Assembly: GCA_030544215.1 (NCBI GenBank)
Contig: JARZZO010000004.1
Span: forward strand, 17,534,501 to 17,598,500
DNA length: 64,000 nucleotides
Direction of reading: 5' to 3'
Source: Zantedeschia hybrid cultivar
Lineage: Eukaryota > Streptophyta > Magnoliopsida > Alismatales > Araceae
A program made the position numbers and the translations under genes. Of this stretch, positions 1 through 11,329 are shown piece by piece (position 1 is the stretch's first letter; each line of letters begins with the position of its first letter). The notes under the pieces are model-generated. The model made no database searches. It was not told where the DNA came from and saw nothing but the letters and a program-made list of their open reading frames with translations.

Positions 1-1320
1 CATAGAATGCAGCGATTGCAAGAAGTATTCTGATTGACTTAATCATGGCAACTGGAGAAAAGGTTTCGTCATAGTCAATGCCTTGCCTCTGACGATATCC
101 TTTTGCTACCAGCCTTGCCTTGTATGTGTCAATCTGTCCATCTGCCCCGATATTTCTTTTAAAGATCCATTTACTGCCAATAGGTACTATACCTTCTAGC
201 AGATCAACCAAGTTCCAAACTTGATTGGCATACATGGACTGAATTTCAGAATTCATTGTCTCTTGCCATTTTTCTGATTCTTGACTATTTATGGCTTCAA
301 GGTAGGTTTGAGGATCATCATCCTCATTTAAGTGCACTTTTGGTTTGCCATCATCGATATGTCCAACATATCTTTCAGGCTGCTTAGGCACTCTACCTGA
401 TCTGCGAACCTTTTGTGTATCATCTTGAACAAGTTCTTGAGTCAATGGTTCAGTAGATGAACTAGTGTTGATTTGTGAGTCTAGAATTTCTTCCAGTTCT
501 ATCTTGCTCCCACTGTCTTCTTTTGAAAGATATTCTTTCTCTAAAAAGACAGCTATTTTTGCGACAAACACCCTTTGATCGCTGAGCTGATAGAAATAAT
601 ATCCAAAAATCTCTTTTGGATATCCCACAAATCTACATTTCTCTGTCGTGGAATCCAGTTTGTCTGGATCATGTCTTTTGACATGTGCAGGACAACCCCA
701 GACTTTAACATGCTTAAAGTTTGGTTTCTTTCCATTCCATATCTCATATGGAGTGGAAGATACTGACTTACTGGGAACTTTGTTCAACAGATATGCAGCA
801 GTCAACAGTGCATATCCCCATAAAGAGATTGCAAGTTTGGCATAACTCATCATTGATCGTACCATATCTAATAGAGTACGATTTCTCCTTTCCGATACAC
901 CATTTAATTGTGGTGTATAGGGGGGAGTCCACTGAGACAAATATACCATTATTCTTAAGATAGTGTGAAATCTGTACTTAAGTATTTACCCCCTCGATCT
1001 GATCGAAGACTTTTGATACTCTTTCCAGTCTGGTTCTCAACTTCATTTTTAAACTCTTTAAATTTCTCATAGACTTCTGACTTATATTTCATTAAATATA
1101 TGTAGCCATATCTTGAGAAATCATCTATAAATGAAACAAAGTATGAGTAACCACCCATAGCATGAGTGGACATTGGACCACATACATCACTATGTATTAG
1201 TTCCAATAAGTCCTTAGCTCTTTCTCCATGTCCTGAGAATGGAGCTTTGGTCATCTTTCCCATGAGACAAGCTTCACAGGTTGCAAATGATTCATAATCA
1301 AATGGATCAAGATATCTATT
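1..1320 (-). pseudogene. Copia A pol fragment (integrase and start of reverse transcriptase), broken
   Basis: Reverse-strand translation gives integrase from about 1320 down to 400, then the first part of the reverse transcriptase. Recognisable pieces are the GAG-pre-integrase end (CEACLMGK), the first catalytic aspartate in IHSDVCGPMS, and the second in LRSDRGG. A TAA at 1324-1326 separates it from gag-protease; copy B has CAA there. A small deletion near 962-970, relative to B, shifts the frame after the second aspartate. At about 60-75 the reading is in frame (YDETFSPVA), where B has lost one base. The longest remaining open piece beyond the shift is short (553-747). Non-functional. Confidence 0.85.
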
Positions 1321-1323
1321 CTT

Positions 1324-2667
1324 TTACAACCTGATGATCCTGTTCTCATTTATATGACCTAGTCTACAATGCCATAGGTACGATTTATTCACATCCTTAT
1401 CTATTCGTTCAAGAGATTTATTTACCAGACAAATATCATATGAAATATCAAGTAAATATAATCCATTCAATAAATATCCGGAAGCAAACAAATTGTCTCC
1501 TTGATAAATGGAACAACCTTTATTCTCTAGTTTCATAGAATATCCTTGTTTATCTAAACATGAAATAGATATGATATTCCTAATAATGGTCGGAACATAA
1601 TAACAATCTATTAGTTCCAATGAGTCTCCTGACGGCATCTGAAGTCTTGCTGTCCCCACAGCTAACGCAACAACTTTTGCTCCATTCCCAAGCCTCAGAT
1701 CCACGTCTCCGCGGTTCAATCTTCTTTTACTTGTTAGCACCTGCAAGTTATTGTAGATATGAGAAACACATCCAGTATCTAATACCCAAGATGTTGATTC
1801 TCTATAAGACAAGTTAAAATCGATCATGAGTATACCTGAAGCTTCACCAAGCTTCTCCTTTGCCTTTTCTGCTAGATAACTCTTGCAGTTTCTCTTCCAA
1901 TGACCTTCTTTATGGCAGTGGAAACACTGACCTTTATCATTGACTTTAGCTTTGTCCTTTTGAACCGCCCGTTTGCTTTTCACTAGCTTCTTAGGCTTAT
2001 CTTTCTTAAAGGTCTGTCCAGCTTTTCTTTTCTTGTTGGTCTTACCAACAAGCATTACATTTAGCTTAACTTTCTGGATAGTGCCTTCTGCTGTCTTTAA
2101 CATGTTAAGCAGCTCAGCCAGTGTAACTTCAATTTTGTTCATATTGAAGTTGATAATGAATTGTGAAAATGAATCTGGAAGGGACTGTAGGATTAAGTCA
2201 ATGCTCAGGTCATTGTTCATAACAAAGCCAAGCACAACAAGCCTCTCAATCCATTCTATCATCTTGAGCACATGAGTTTGCACAGATGTGCCCTCGCTCA
2301 TTCTGGTTCTGAACAATTTCTTAGATATCTCATATCTTTCTGTTCTGGATTGTTCACCAAACAATTCTTGTAGGTGATTTAGAATGGTCTTAGGTTCCAT
2401 GTTATCATGTTGTCGTTGCAGTTCATTGTTCATTGAACCAAGCATGTAACACTGGACTTTGACAGAGTCCTCCTTCCAGTTTTCAAACATCATTAATTCA
2501 TCTTCGTTAGCATTTTCACCGGGTTGCACTGGATCTAGTTGATCCAGGACATAGGCTAGCTTTTCACACCTGAGGACAATCTTCAGGTTGCGTAACCAGT
2601 CAATGTAATTAGGTCCCGTGAGTTTGTTTGCATCAAGTATGCAACGAAGGGGGTTAGGTGACGACAT
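1324..2667 (-). CDS. Copia A gag-protease ORF (447 aa)
   Basis: The start MSSPNPLRCILDANKL is a typical copia gag opening followed by a gag/UBN2-like region (about residues 15-200). A lysine-rich linker precedes a CCHC zinc knuckle (CFHCHKEGHWKRNC, about residues 249-262), the nucleic-acid-binding part of the capsid. The aspartic protease begins near residue 295 with the active-site motif WVLDTG, which is intact here. The ORF ends with the pre-integrase motif LWHCRLGH before the nonsense codon. In an active element it would continue into integrase. The protein would form virus-like particles and process the polyprotein. It is open but truncated, so the copy is not autonomous. Confidence 0.88.
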   Translation of the reverse strand: MSSPNPLRCILDANKLTGPNYIDWLRNLKIVLRCEKLAYVLDQLDPVQPGENANEDELMMFENWKEDSVKVQCYMLGSMNNELQRQHDNMEPKTILNHLQELFGEQSRTERYEISKKLFRTRMSEGTSVQTHVLKMIEWIERLVVLGFVMNNDLSIDLILQSLPDSFSQFIINFNMNKIEVTLAELLNMLKTAEGTIQKVKLNVMLVGKTNKKRKAGQTFKKDKPKKLVKSKRAVQKDKAKVNDKGQCFHCHKEGHWKRNCKSYLAEKAKEKLGEASGILMIDFNLSYRESTSWVLDTGCVSHIYNNLQVLTSKRRLNRGDVDLRLGNGAKVVALAVGTARLQMPSGDSLELIDCYYVPTIIRNIISISCLDKQGYSMKLENKGCSIYQGDNLFASGYLLNGLYLLDISYDICLVNKSLERIDKDVNKSYLWHCRLGHINENRIIRL

Positions 2668-2847
2668 AGCGACCTACAAGGATATATATAAAAATGAGCA
2701 GATAGTTCTTTAAAATCTGATTTAGGACTTTTAATCTAGATTTAGGCTCCCACTATTTTTCGGCGATCTGTATGACCCTCTAATATACAGAACGGGAGAT
2801 TCCGGTGATCTCCTAGTGGGGATCAAAATCCTTCGGGCATCATGCAT

Positions 2848-3150
2848 GTAACCTTGTGGTAGTATAACAAATCACATCAAGTCCCTTAGGCAGTCAACTC
2901 TTGACAGTTGCAACATTTGCAATATCCGATCGATTTAACTCCTAAATCAAAATGACCTTGTAGTAGCACAACAAATCAAATAATTCAGTTAAGTTTATCC
3001 ATCATTACTTAGATAACATGAATTCATAGTGCAATCCTTGTGGTAGCACAACAAAACTACACTATTTGTCCATTTATCTTAATGACATCTCATGTCGTAG
3101 ACCTAGGTTAATTTCTAAATCAAATAGACCTTGTGGTAGCACAACAAATC
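2848..3150 (-). repeat. Four-copy mini-hairpin motif in the leader of copia A
   Basis: The plus-strand word CCTTGTGGTAGCACAACAA occurs near 2851 (degenerate), 2953 (one change), 3036 and 3129, at roughly 80-100 bp steps between the gag start and the leader interior. Its core TTGTG-GTAG-CACAA is a 5-bp stem with a 4-base loop. The same number and similar spacing occur in copia B (29638-29937), and the reverse-complement form occurs in copia C (22889-23202). Confidence 0.85.
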
Positions 3151-3215
3151 CATTTGAGATAAGAATTATCCTAAGATCTATAATGATGGTGGGTTACGTG
3201 GATTATTCTGAATAT

Positions 3216-4667
3216 TATAGACACGCTAATTTTGACATCATTTTGAGTAAATTTCATATCATATAATAATGCCTCAAAATGGTTTGATATTTAATCATTG
3301 ATTAATTTTTATTGATATTTTTGAGTGTCGGGTTTAACAGACATGTTTAAGTTAATCAATTAAATTGATTTTAGCTCAAATTTCAGTTAAAATATGCAGA
3401 ATTCTAAAACGTGTCAACCTGTGTGGACACGATTCAGAAATTCTAAAACGTGTCAACCTGTGTGGACACGATTCAGAATTCTAAAACGTGTCAACCTGTG
3501 TGGACGCGATTCAGAATTCTAAAAGACGTCAACCTGTGTGGACGCGATTTAGAGTTTATTCCTGTTTTAACGTTTAAATTTGAATTTTAATCAATTTATT
3601 AATTAGCTAAAAGGCGTCTGTGAGGGTAGACGCGTTTTAGGTTTCCTAAGCTATTTTAACTTCTCTTCCGGATGTTTATCCTTATCTTAATTAGTGTAAA
3701 AGACGTCTACACATGTAGACGCGTTTTAGCTAATAAAGATAAAGATAAGTTTCCCGGATATTTATCCTTATCTTAATTAATCTGAAAGGCGTCAGCCAAT
3801 GTGGACGCGTTTTAGATAATTACAGATAAAGATGAATTAATTAGTATTTATCTGTTAGTTAAGATAGATAAATCCTAGATTTTTCTATGTTAATCGTGAA
3901 CGCAGAAAAAGCTTATAAATACCTTGCATCTTGAAGAGTAAAAAATGTTGAGTTGAGCCATAGTTGAGCCCTATTGAGAAAAGAGAGAGCGCTATTATAA
4001 CGAGTTGAAGATCGAAGCAACAACGTCGGAACGCCGGAGCGCTGCCATTTCCATAAGTCGGCGTCTTTCAAGAATCTTCATCCTTTCAAGGCTTCAACCC
4101 ATTGGGCATAAGTGTTTCAATTCTGCATTTTCATCTTCATTAATCTCATTCTTCATATTCACTTCATGCAACATACACCACAACATCATCTTTCAAAACC
4201 TATTTGATTTAAGGGGTTTTCAAAGCCATTTTAACAAGTAAGTTTGCCGTTCAATCGTATGCTTAAAATCATGATCAGTTTGGATATTACTTCTACTTAA
4301 ATTCTCATCATCATTGTTTCTTCATTTTCTTTCTCTATTTCTGCTGCACTCAACAACAACAAGAGAACAAAAGGGGAAATCAAGCACAAAGCCAGAAAGA
4401 CTTCTGGACGATCCTCAACCTCAAACTCAACAGCAAGAACAAAAGAACAAAGAAAGGACTCTCTTTCTTCAGCCGGCTGAAGGAGGGGAATCAATGACTC
4501 GATATCTTCCGCGTTCAAACAAGTAGGCGATCAAAACTCTCTTTTGAAACTTTTAAGTCAAAAGTTTCTGGCGATCACTGCACTTAGTTGCTGTTTTTAA
4601 TAGGTTAGTTTACACTAAACAACATAGATTTTTTATGTTAATCACACGAGCATTTTAAGCACCTACA
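3216..4667 (+). mobile_element. Solo LTR inserted in the leader of copia A
   Basis: Copia B lacks these 1452 bp at the equivalent point (near 30000). In A the insert is flanked by direct repeats AATAT (3211-3215 and 4668-4672), a 5-bp target-site duplication. It has a TATA-like TTATAAATA at 3913-3921 on the plus strand, giving its orientation. Upstream of that are seven GCGTC-type dyads (3405-3815), a feature otherwise seen here only in gypsy-type LTRs. No internal retroelement region is present, so this is a solo LTR left by LTR-LTR recombination. The ends read TATAG...CTACA, so the 5' terminus is not the usual TG. Confidence 0.8.
3405..3815. repeat. Seven spaced dyads (GCGTC / N10 / GACGC type) in solo-LTR U3
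   Basis: Four tandem units of about 42 bp (3405-3551) carry CGTGTC or GACGTC, the ten-base spacer AACCTGTGTG, then GACACG or GACGCG. Three further units at 3611-3640, 3698-3729 and 3785-3815 have GGCGTC or GACGTC, ten bases, then GACGCGTTTTAG. All seven spacers are exactly ten bases. The units end about 100 bp upstream of the TATA-like box, so they sit in the predicted U3 promoter region. Confidence 0.9.
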
Positions 4668-4672
4668 AATAT

Positions 4673-6450
4673 CTCACGTATACAACTTAAATTTTAAAAG
4701 AGGATTTTTGATTTGATTTATAAAAATCGTGCTATCAATAGTATTTCGATTTGAAGTATCATTATACTTAATAGAAATATATATATGATAGCATAGTCCG
4801 CAAACATCACATATATGCAAAAAAATTAAATAGGGATGATCATGGACTGCTAAAACTACTTTGGAATCATCGAAGCCAAACGATGATCCATAATAGGATC
4901 CTAATGTGAAAACAGCAACACTAGATCCATTTGATGCGAGTCCTTCCTCCAGAGGTGTCTTCAGAAGATCCCGTCCTCTAAGCTTAATCCGATACATTTA
5001 AATATGAAATTCAGGACTCGCAGGTCCATAAATGTATATTTAAACACTAAGAAACCTTGATCTTATCAAGGGGAGTACAATCTTATAGGAAGGTAGAGAG
5101 TACATCTGGATTAAGAGAGAGGAGGACACGCAGGTCCTATTTAAAATACCAAATGAAATAAGCATCGCATTCATTCACATCAATCATCACATGATAATAA
5201 TAAGTCCATGATCAACCCACCATAAAACACATCACATGCATCACAATCATCACATAATTGCAGTTTGGTATTAAATTTTATAAATATAAAATTATAATAC
5301 CAATAAGTTTTCGAAATAACATTTATTTCAACATAATCAATAATATTCAAAACATTATTGACAAATTAAATAACTAAACTATTCAGTTAATCTAAATACT
5401 AATTCAAACATTTGAACAGTAAAATATAATCAAGTTATGTATGAAATCAGTTTAAAACATTTTAAACTAATTGATTTAATAGGGAAATTAATTATCTAAA
5501 ATAATTTTAAATAATTAACTGACATCCTATTAACAATAAAGCCCTTTAATTGAATAACAGTTATTAAACATTTTAATAACCTGTTAATAATCATAAAAAT
5601 AATTAATAACAATTACTAATTATTCCTATAATTATTCTGTTTTAAAAAAATTTTAAAATAGGCTGAAAAAGGGCTAAAATGGGCTAATAATGGGTTTAAA
5701 GGGGGTTTAACAGTTATTAAAACAATTTTAATAATTATTAAAAAATGGGCCCAGCCCATTAGGGCCAATTGGCCCGGACCCGGACCCTGGCTCGGCCAGG
5801 GTCGAGCCCTGGCTCAGCCAGGGGCTCTGGCTCGGCCAGGGGCTCCGGCCCAGCCGACCCGAGCCCTGGCTCAACCAGGGGCTCGGGCCCGGTCCCCGCC
5901 CGGTCCGAACGGGTTGGGACCGGCGGCCTGGCCGTTTCTTCCCAGCAGACCGAGCCTTCCCTAAACCTGTAGAAACCCTAACCTGTTAGCATGCCGGCGG
6001 CGGTGGGGTTTGCAGGCGGCGCCGGCTGCCAAAACTACATCCGGCCGAGCCCCAAAAGTTCCCCAAAAATCTGATTTTTGCAGGGTTGTAAATCCGATTT
6101 GGGGCTCGATTTTGTAGCTCTTCAAGGCCACTTCGGCGCCAGCAAATGTGTCAAATGTGCAGTGGTGACTATCACCTAGAGATCCGTGCATCCGGGCCGC
6201 CATCCCAACGCTTGGGAATCGCGTACGAAGCCGCTAAAGTACCCCGTTCATCGTCCCACGAAGAACTCCGAAAATCTCAAATAAAATCCAAAAAATTACA
6301 GAAAAATAATCAAATTATTTGTGGTCATCATATGAACACAATTCCGTCATTTTTAATCGGATTAAACGCAAGAACACGTACAATACGGGTTCTTCACGCA
6401 CAACGAGAAAAACACGCAAAACGATGCCGTTTTACGACCGAACCAGGAAC
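4673..6450 (-). other. Untranslated leader of copia A
   Basis: This stretch lies between the solo LTR and the primer-binding site and is collinear with 30001-31867 of copia B. It holds no credible coding region. The part 5270-5760 is very A/T rich, followed by a GC-rich palindromic array (5768-5900). Leaders of more than 3 kb between primer-binding site and gag mark this copia family. Confidence 0.7.
5768..5900. repeat. GC-rich palindromic array in copia A leader
   Basis: Repeated units built on CCCTGGCTCGGCCAGGG: a CCCTGG/CCAGGG stem with a CTCGG loop, in several imperfect copies. The array is about 600 bp from the primer-binding site on the gag side. Copia B has the equivalent array at 31100-31215. 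Confidence 0.8.
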
Positions 6451-6451
6451 C

Positions 6452-6465
6452 TGGCTCTGATACCA
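6452..6465 (-). other. Primer-binding site (tRNA-iMet) of copia A
   Basis: On the minus strand this reads TGGTATCAGAGCC, complementary to the 3' end of initiator methionine tRNA. It starts one base from the 5' LTR end at 6467. Confidence 0.92.
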
Positions 6466-6466
6466 C

Positions 6467-8050
6467 TGTAAGGAATCGCCTAGAACACAGCGGAGAATAA
6501 AATTGATTCCATTGTATCGGCTGCTGGAATCGTAAAACGGACATTAAAATAAACGCGGGAAGAACGGTTCTTCACCTTTGCGGGGTTTCGAATCTCCCGT
6601 GGATGATTCTGACTCGATAATCGCACATGCGCACGATCTCTAGAGGTATCCACACGAGTTCCCGCTGCAGACGCGATTTCCTCCTCGACTTGAGTGCTCC
6701 GACCAGATCTCAAATCCACCATGCGCGGAGAGAGACAGATCTACTCCAAGAAAGAGAAGGAGAGGGAGAGAGGAGAGAGAGAATATGGGGTGTAAAATTC
6801 GTCCAACCAACATTTATCCCTCCCCTTTAGCCCTCCTTATATAAAAATAAGGATAAGCACAAGGATTAATCCTCATGATTATCCAAGAGTTTGGCTTTGG
6901 ATAATTCTCCATTAAATCTTCATGTTTATCCTGCGGCTTTTCATAAAAACCCAGATAAGCATGAAATTTAACGTCTCTCACCGTCTGACGAGAACTCTTA
7001 TGTGTGTGACCCTCTAGGCCCATATATCAGTCCGGTTGCAGGCCCATTAAACTTAGAACTGTTTCTTGAGTTTAATATTTATTAATTAACATTTAAACAT
7101 CATATGTTAAATGATTAATTTAACAAATAAGAGAATTATCATCTGATGATAAATTCACTTGGCCTTCTGATCATGAACAGCACCAAACACTACCCCATGA
7201 TCCCAGAAGATATAAGGGATACTGTTCCCTTTAATTGAACCTTTCCGTATGCAGATACCGTACAGATATAATCCTTCACTCATGCAATGTCCCAATAACG
7301 CAAGGGTATGGTTTTATAGTCAAACCCTCTTTCGCATTATCCAGATAGATTCCACTACACAGTTAATATCTAGAAAGACATCTCTTTCATTTGACCATGG
7401 CCAGAGATTTCTGTGTACACATCCATAGGACATTCTCTCTCCAGTCTTAGACCAAGAGTGAGTGATCCCTTGTTGTTCACTCAATTACCTTCGCAAGCTT
7501 TCCACTGTATCTGAAAGACCGACTATCGTGGACTTAATGGTTAAAGTCCACAAGTCAGATAATCAAGATACAATGGTCTACAAACAAGGTATCATTGGTG
7601 ACTCAGGTCAAAGGACCAACTGTGCTACTGCAACGATTGAATTCCCTGGTTGACTAATAGGTATAATTACCATCCATGAATTCTTATTTGGGTCTGTTCA
7701 GTGAACTCATTCTCTAATGAGCACCCACATGTTTGTCTTAGTGTCACCACACGAGTGAATGTGAGATCATTCACCCTCATCACATGAGCAGACATAACTT
7801 GTGTCGATCTTATCGGATATTTAATATCCATCTCAAATATCCTATGATCAATAATTGTTTAAGACAATTGACTGAGGATATTGATCTCACTATCATGATC
7901 TCATCATGATTCAATATCCCATACATTTGTCTATGAACCTTCATTACGATAGTTAATTTGCGAGAACTATAAATGAAGAAATGATTGCCTTTATTAATAA
8001 TTTGAACTAGAATGTACAATGATTGGCTTTGAGGCCACCCAATTCTAACA
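6467..8050 (-). mobile_element. 5' LTR of copia A (1584 bp)
   Basis: The LTR begins TGTAAGG and ends CTAACA on the plus strand (TG...CA). It is collinear with both LTRs of copia B. A TATA box (TTATATAAA on the plus strand, 6838-6846) with the promoter reading leftward lies about 370 bp from the LTR end, so U3 is the long right part and R-U5 the left part. The partner LTR is outside the window, so its target duplication cannot be checked; the right flank is GAGGC. Confidence 0.92.
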
Positions 8051-10047
8051 GAGGCTTGCATGTTGACTTGACTAGTGTTGGAGGCTTGTTTGAAAGTCCC
8101 TTGAAGTTTGGAAGCCTTTTTGAAATAAATGAAGGAGATCTTAGTGCATCCTAGGAAGAGGACAGACTTGTGGATGATCTTTGGAGCTTCTTCTTCTCCT
8201 TCTCTTAAAGCTTACTTAGAAATCTAAAAGAGCCATTGGGTTTGGAGAAAATCAAGAACTAGGTAAGGTGATGCCATGAAGTGTTTCTTTGATTTTCTGT
8301 GCACATGTTAGTTCTATACCACATAAGCAGTAGAAACAAGATGACTCAAAGATGTTTGTCAACATTGATGAACGGAATCAGCCCCGGTACTTGAGCATCT
8401 TCACGATTGTCTAATAGCCCAAAATGGGATTTACTCGGAGCCAAACTAGCCACTGCAAACTTGGAGATGCAGCCAAGAGCTGGGTCGAATTTGAACTAGA
8501 CTTGGAAATGGAGGGTGCAACCACAGAGGAGGGAGGAACAAATATAGAAGGCAATGAATGGGAGACACAAGGGTGAGTACCATGGCAGAAGAGGCACAGT
8601 GGTTAAGAGAAAAACAAAGATATAAGCCGTCGTCAAGATCCAGAGAAACCTAGAGGGGCACCAAAAGAAACCCACCCTAAAGAGGTTTAGGGGGTTCACA
8701 AAAAAATCCACAATGAGATCCAAAACAAGAGAGAAAGAAGACGATGGGGGACAGGAAGGAGGGGATGATGGACGAAGAAGAAGGAAGGAAGAGGGAACTT
8801 ACCAGTAGGAGGGGGGGCGGAGGGAGCCTTCCAAAGGATAAACTCCCCCACCTAGGGAGTTTGTTGCCGGAGTGGCAACTGATCCACCAGAGATCCAGCA
8901 AGAAACCCGCCGAAGCCAGCGACTGTACTAGGGTAGGTGGGAGGAACCTTACTGCCAAGAATCTGTGCCTACAAGCTAGTGCTGGCTGTGTTTAATTCTG
9001 CACCAGTTTATAATCCCATAACCAACACGTGCGAAATTAACACGCTGGTGCTAGGCAGGTAACTGTCTTGCGGAAGGCAATTCCTAAAATAATTGTTTCT
9101 GAAAGAAATGTTAAAAAATATAGTAAAAATCCTTCCTTCTTTTATCCATTATTCCAATAATGGATTTTGAGTGCCAAAAGCGCCGCAACACGTGGAGATA
9201 TGTTTAATTTTGTATTCTTTTTAAACCCTTAGATCATAGCCAATGGCATCCAACAATTAAAAAAGAGGTATTAGGAAGCTTTCCTATTACATAATAATAA
9301 GAAATTCATCCTCTCATATATATATACATAGCCATGCAGCCGAACCGCATAGTCATTTTTGACCCCTTCCCCATGTTGAAAAAAATTAAAATCATCATAA
9401 AATTTTAAATATTCAACTTACCCCTTAGGGTTGTTCCCATCCCCTAAAGCTTAATATTGATCGTTCGATCATGAACTTTAACTATAGTCGTCCTATCAAA
9501 TGCCATTTTTGATCTTCATGATCAAATGGTCTAAATTTTAAAAATAAAAATAAAAAATAATGTCAATTATCTTAAGGGTTGTTCTCATCCCTTGAGATTT
9601 TAGTTTTGATCACCCATTACAGAGTTCAAACTCTGCAACTTAGATGCATCTCCCTCGAAACTCTCTCTTCTCCATCTTAAAAAAATAAATAAATAATATT
9701 AAAAAATTAAAAATTAAAATATCCCCTCTAGATTGGTTTTCACTCCTTAGGATTTAATTTTCACTATCAATTTGAAAAATTCGACCTTAGGGGTCAAATC
9801 AACTACATTCTTCCTTGGGTATTAAAACTAAAATTCTAGAGATGAGATTCAATCCTAAGGGTTAATTTGACGAATATATTTATCGACTATTTTTTAATAT
9901 TTTAGATATTATTTTTTAATACATACTCGATCGGATGGTGAAAAATAAAGTCTCGGAAACGAATATTTAAAAATTATTGATGATTTTATTTTTTTTTAAG
10001 TATGGGGGAGAAGAAGATTACAAGGGTGTTCGATGAGCCCTGACTCC

Positions 10048-10051
<4 letters not shown>
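8051..10051. other. Intergenic, no supported gene
   Basis: No conserved protein motif was recognised on either strand. The part 8460-8990 is relatively G/A rich with short open frames that read as low-complexity sequence. From 9000 on it is A/T rich with short poly-A and poly-T runs. Confidence 0.5.

Positions 10052-10131
<80 letters not shown>
10052..10131. repeat. (TA)n microsatellite
   Basis: About 40 uninterrupted TA dinucleotides. Confidence 0.97.
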
Positions 10132-10133
<2 letters not shown>

Positions 10134-11091
10134 CAGGGAGTTTAGTGAAAATATGTCCTACTTTAAGAAGATATTAGAAAAAATATCGTTTTATTTTTAT
10201 AAATAAATATTAGAGGTGTGACTGATCTGATCCAGTTTAACAAGAAAAGTTAGAAAATAAACGTGTATGACCCAATTCGGTCTAAGGTCTAAGACTTAAG
10301 GAGAGGTTTAAGTTGGCCCAATTAACATATTTTTACGACTTTACGGTACACCTATATTCACATATTAAATAGTCTAAAAACGGACATCATGTTTATAGTT
10401 TTTACAGGCTTGGACTTGATGAACTCTACGTTGGAGTTCCATGTTATATACATATACACACACGTGTGTGTGTGTGTACATATGCACGAATATAATTTAG
10501 ACAAAAATGGATAAGCCTATGCTCAGGCCAGACATGTCGTTCTACAAGGTCAGTCCTACAAAGAGGTTGGTCTGAATACAATTCATATTTACTCCTATAA
10601 ATAAGTGAATTATTAGGTGTGATGTCTCGCCTTCACAGAGGCGGCGATATAATGCAATTTGGACACAATCTATTGACAGACTGTTATCATCTTTTGATAA
10701 GTGTGGGGTTCCAATTTACCCTGTTGAAGGCTTTGTTCATCTGTTGATGATATAATGCAATTTGCAGCTGATTGGAGCTGACTTTTAAATGGTTTGTTCA
10801 GCAACACTGCTCATCAACCAATTGTTCCACAAGGAATCAGAAGTTTACTCTGGAGATGCTGTGAAGATGAGCACAAAGCCAAAGCCAAACGTTTTCATTC
10901 TTAGTTCTTCGACCAATGGAAGATCGCCCTCTATGCTATCCGGTGCCTTTTCACATTTTATCATATGGTTACAGAAAAGGCCTAATGGGTTGTGCTTATA
11001 TATCTATATTGGCATTTCAGGTTAACCTGCCTGCCATGGGCATCAACAAAAGAGTAATAATTGTCCCCTCGCATGCAGTGTAGCAAATTAT
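10132..11091. other. Intergenic, no supported gene
   Basis: A/T-rich sequence without a recognisable coding region. It includes a short alternating palindrome at about 10448-10486 (CACACACGTGTGTGTG core). Confidence 0.5.
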
Positions 11092-11329
11092 TGCACCGCA
11101 TGAGATGCGGTCTAAAAAGGATTATGGTTAACTCAGCCATGCTCTACAAGTTCATACAACTCGATCACCGATCAGACGACTAAAAAATCTAGAAAAATCT
11201 AAAACTGAACGACAATGAATAGTCAAATTTGGACCACCCCATCGGAAATTGAGTTTTATGGACAGTAGAGAGTGACAGGGCCTATCGAAAAAAAATCTCT
11301 ATTTTTCTGATCACAATTCATGCGGTGCA
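11092..11329. mobile_element. Possible MITE with 12-bp terminal inverted repeats
   Basis: TGCACCGCATGA at 11092-11103 is the exact reverse complement of 11318-11329, enclosing 238 bp with no coding capacity. A related word (TACGGTGCAGCAA) occurs near 62426. No clean target-site duplication was found, so it could be a chance inverted repeat or a decayed element. Confidence 0.4.

Larger units (their letters stand above)
1..8050 (-). mobile_element. Ty1/copia LTR retrotransposon A, truncated by window start
   Basis: Minus-strand copia element reading from its 5' LTR (6467-8050) through a long leader, gag-protease and the start of pol, which runs off the left edge. Comparison with the full copy B shows that window base 1 matches base 26789 of B, so about 2.85 kb (rest of reverse transcriptase, RNase H and the 3' LTR) lies outside. 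The order gag, protease, integrase, reverse transcriptase defines Ty1/copia. The leader carries an inserted solo LTR (3216-4667) that B lacks. The coding part is broken, so this is a dead copy. The clade within copia was not resolved. Confidence 0.93.

Noticed and set aside
7462..7653. Conserved short frame in the LTRs of copia A and B (also 24924 and 32872)
   Set aside because: It recurs only because the LTRs are homologous; it lies in U3 and has no protein features.
8496..8995. Candidate small gene with Pro/Ser- or Arg/Glu-rich products
   Set aside because: Low-complexity open frames on both strands, with no start context, splice pattern or family motif.
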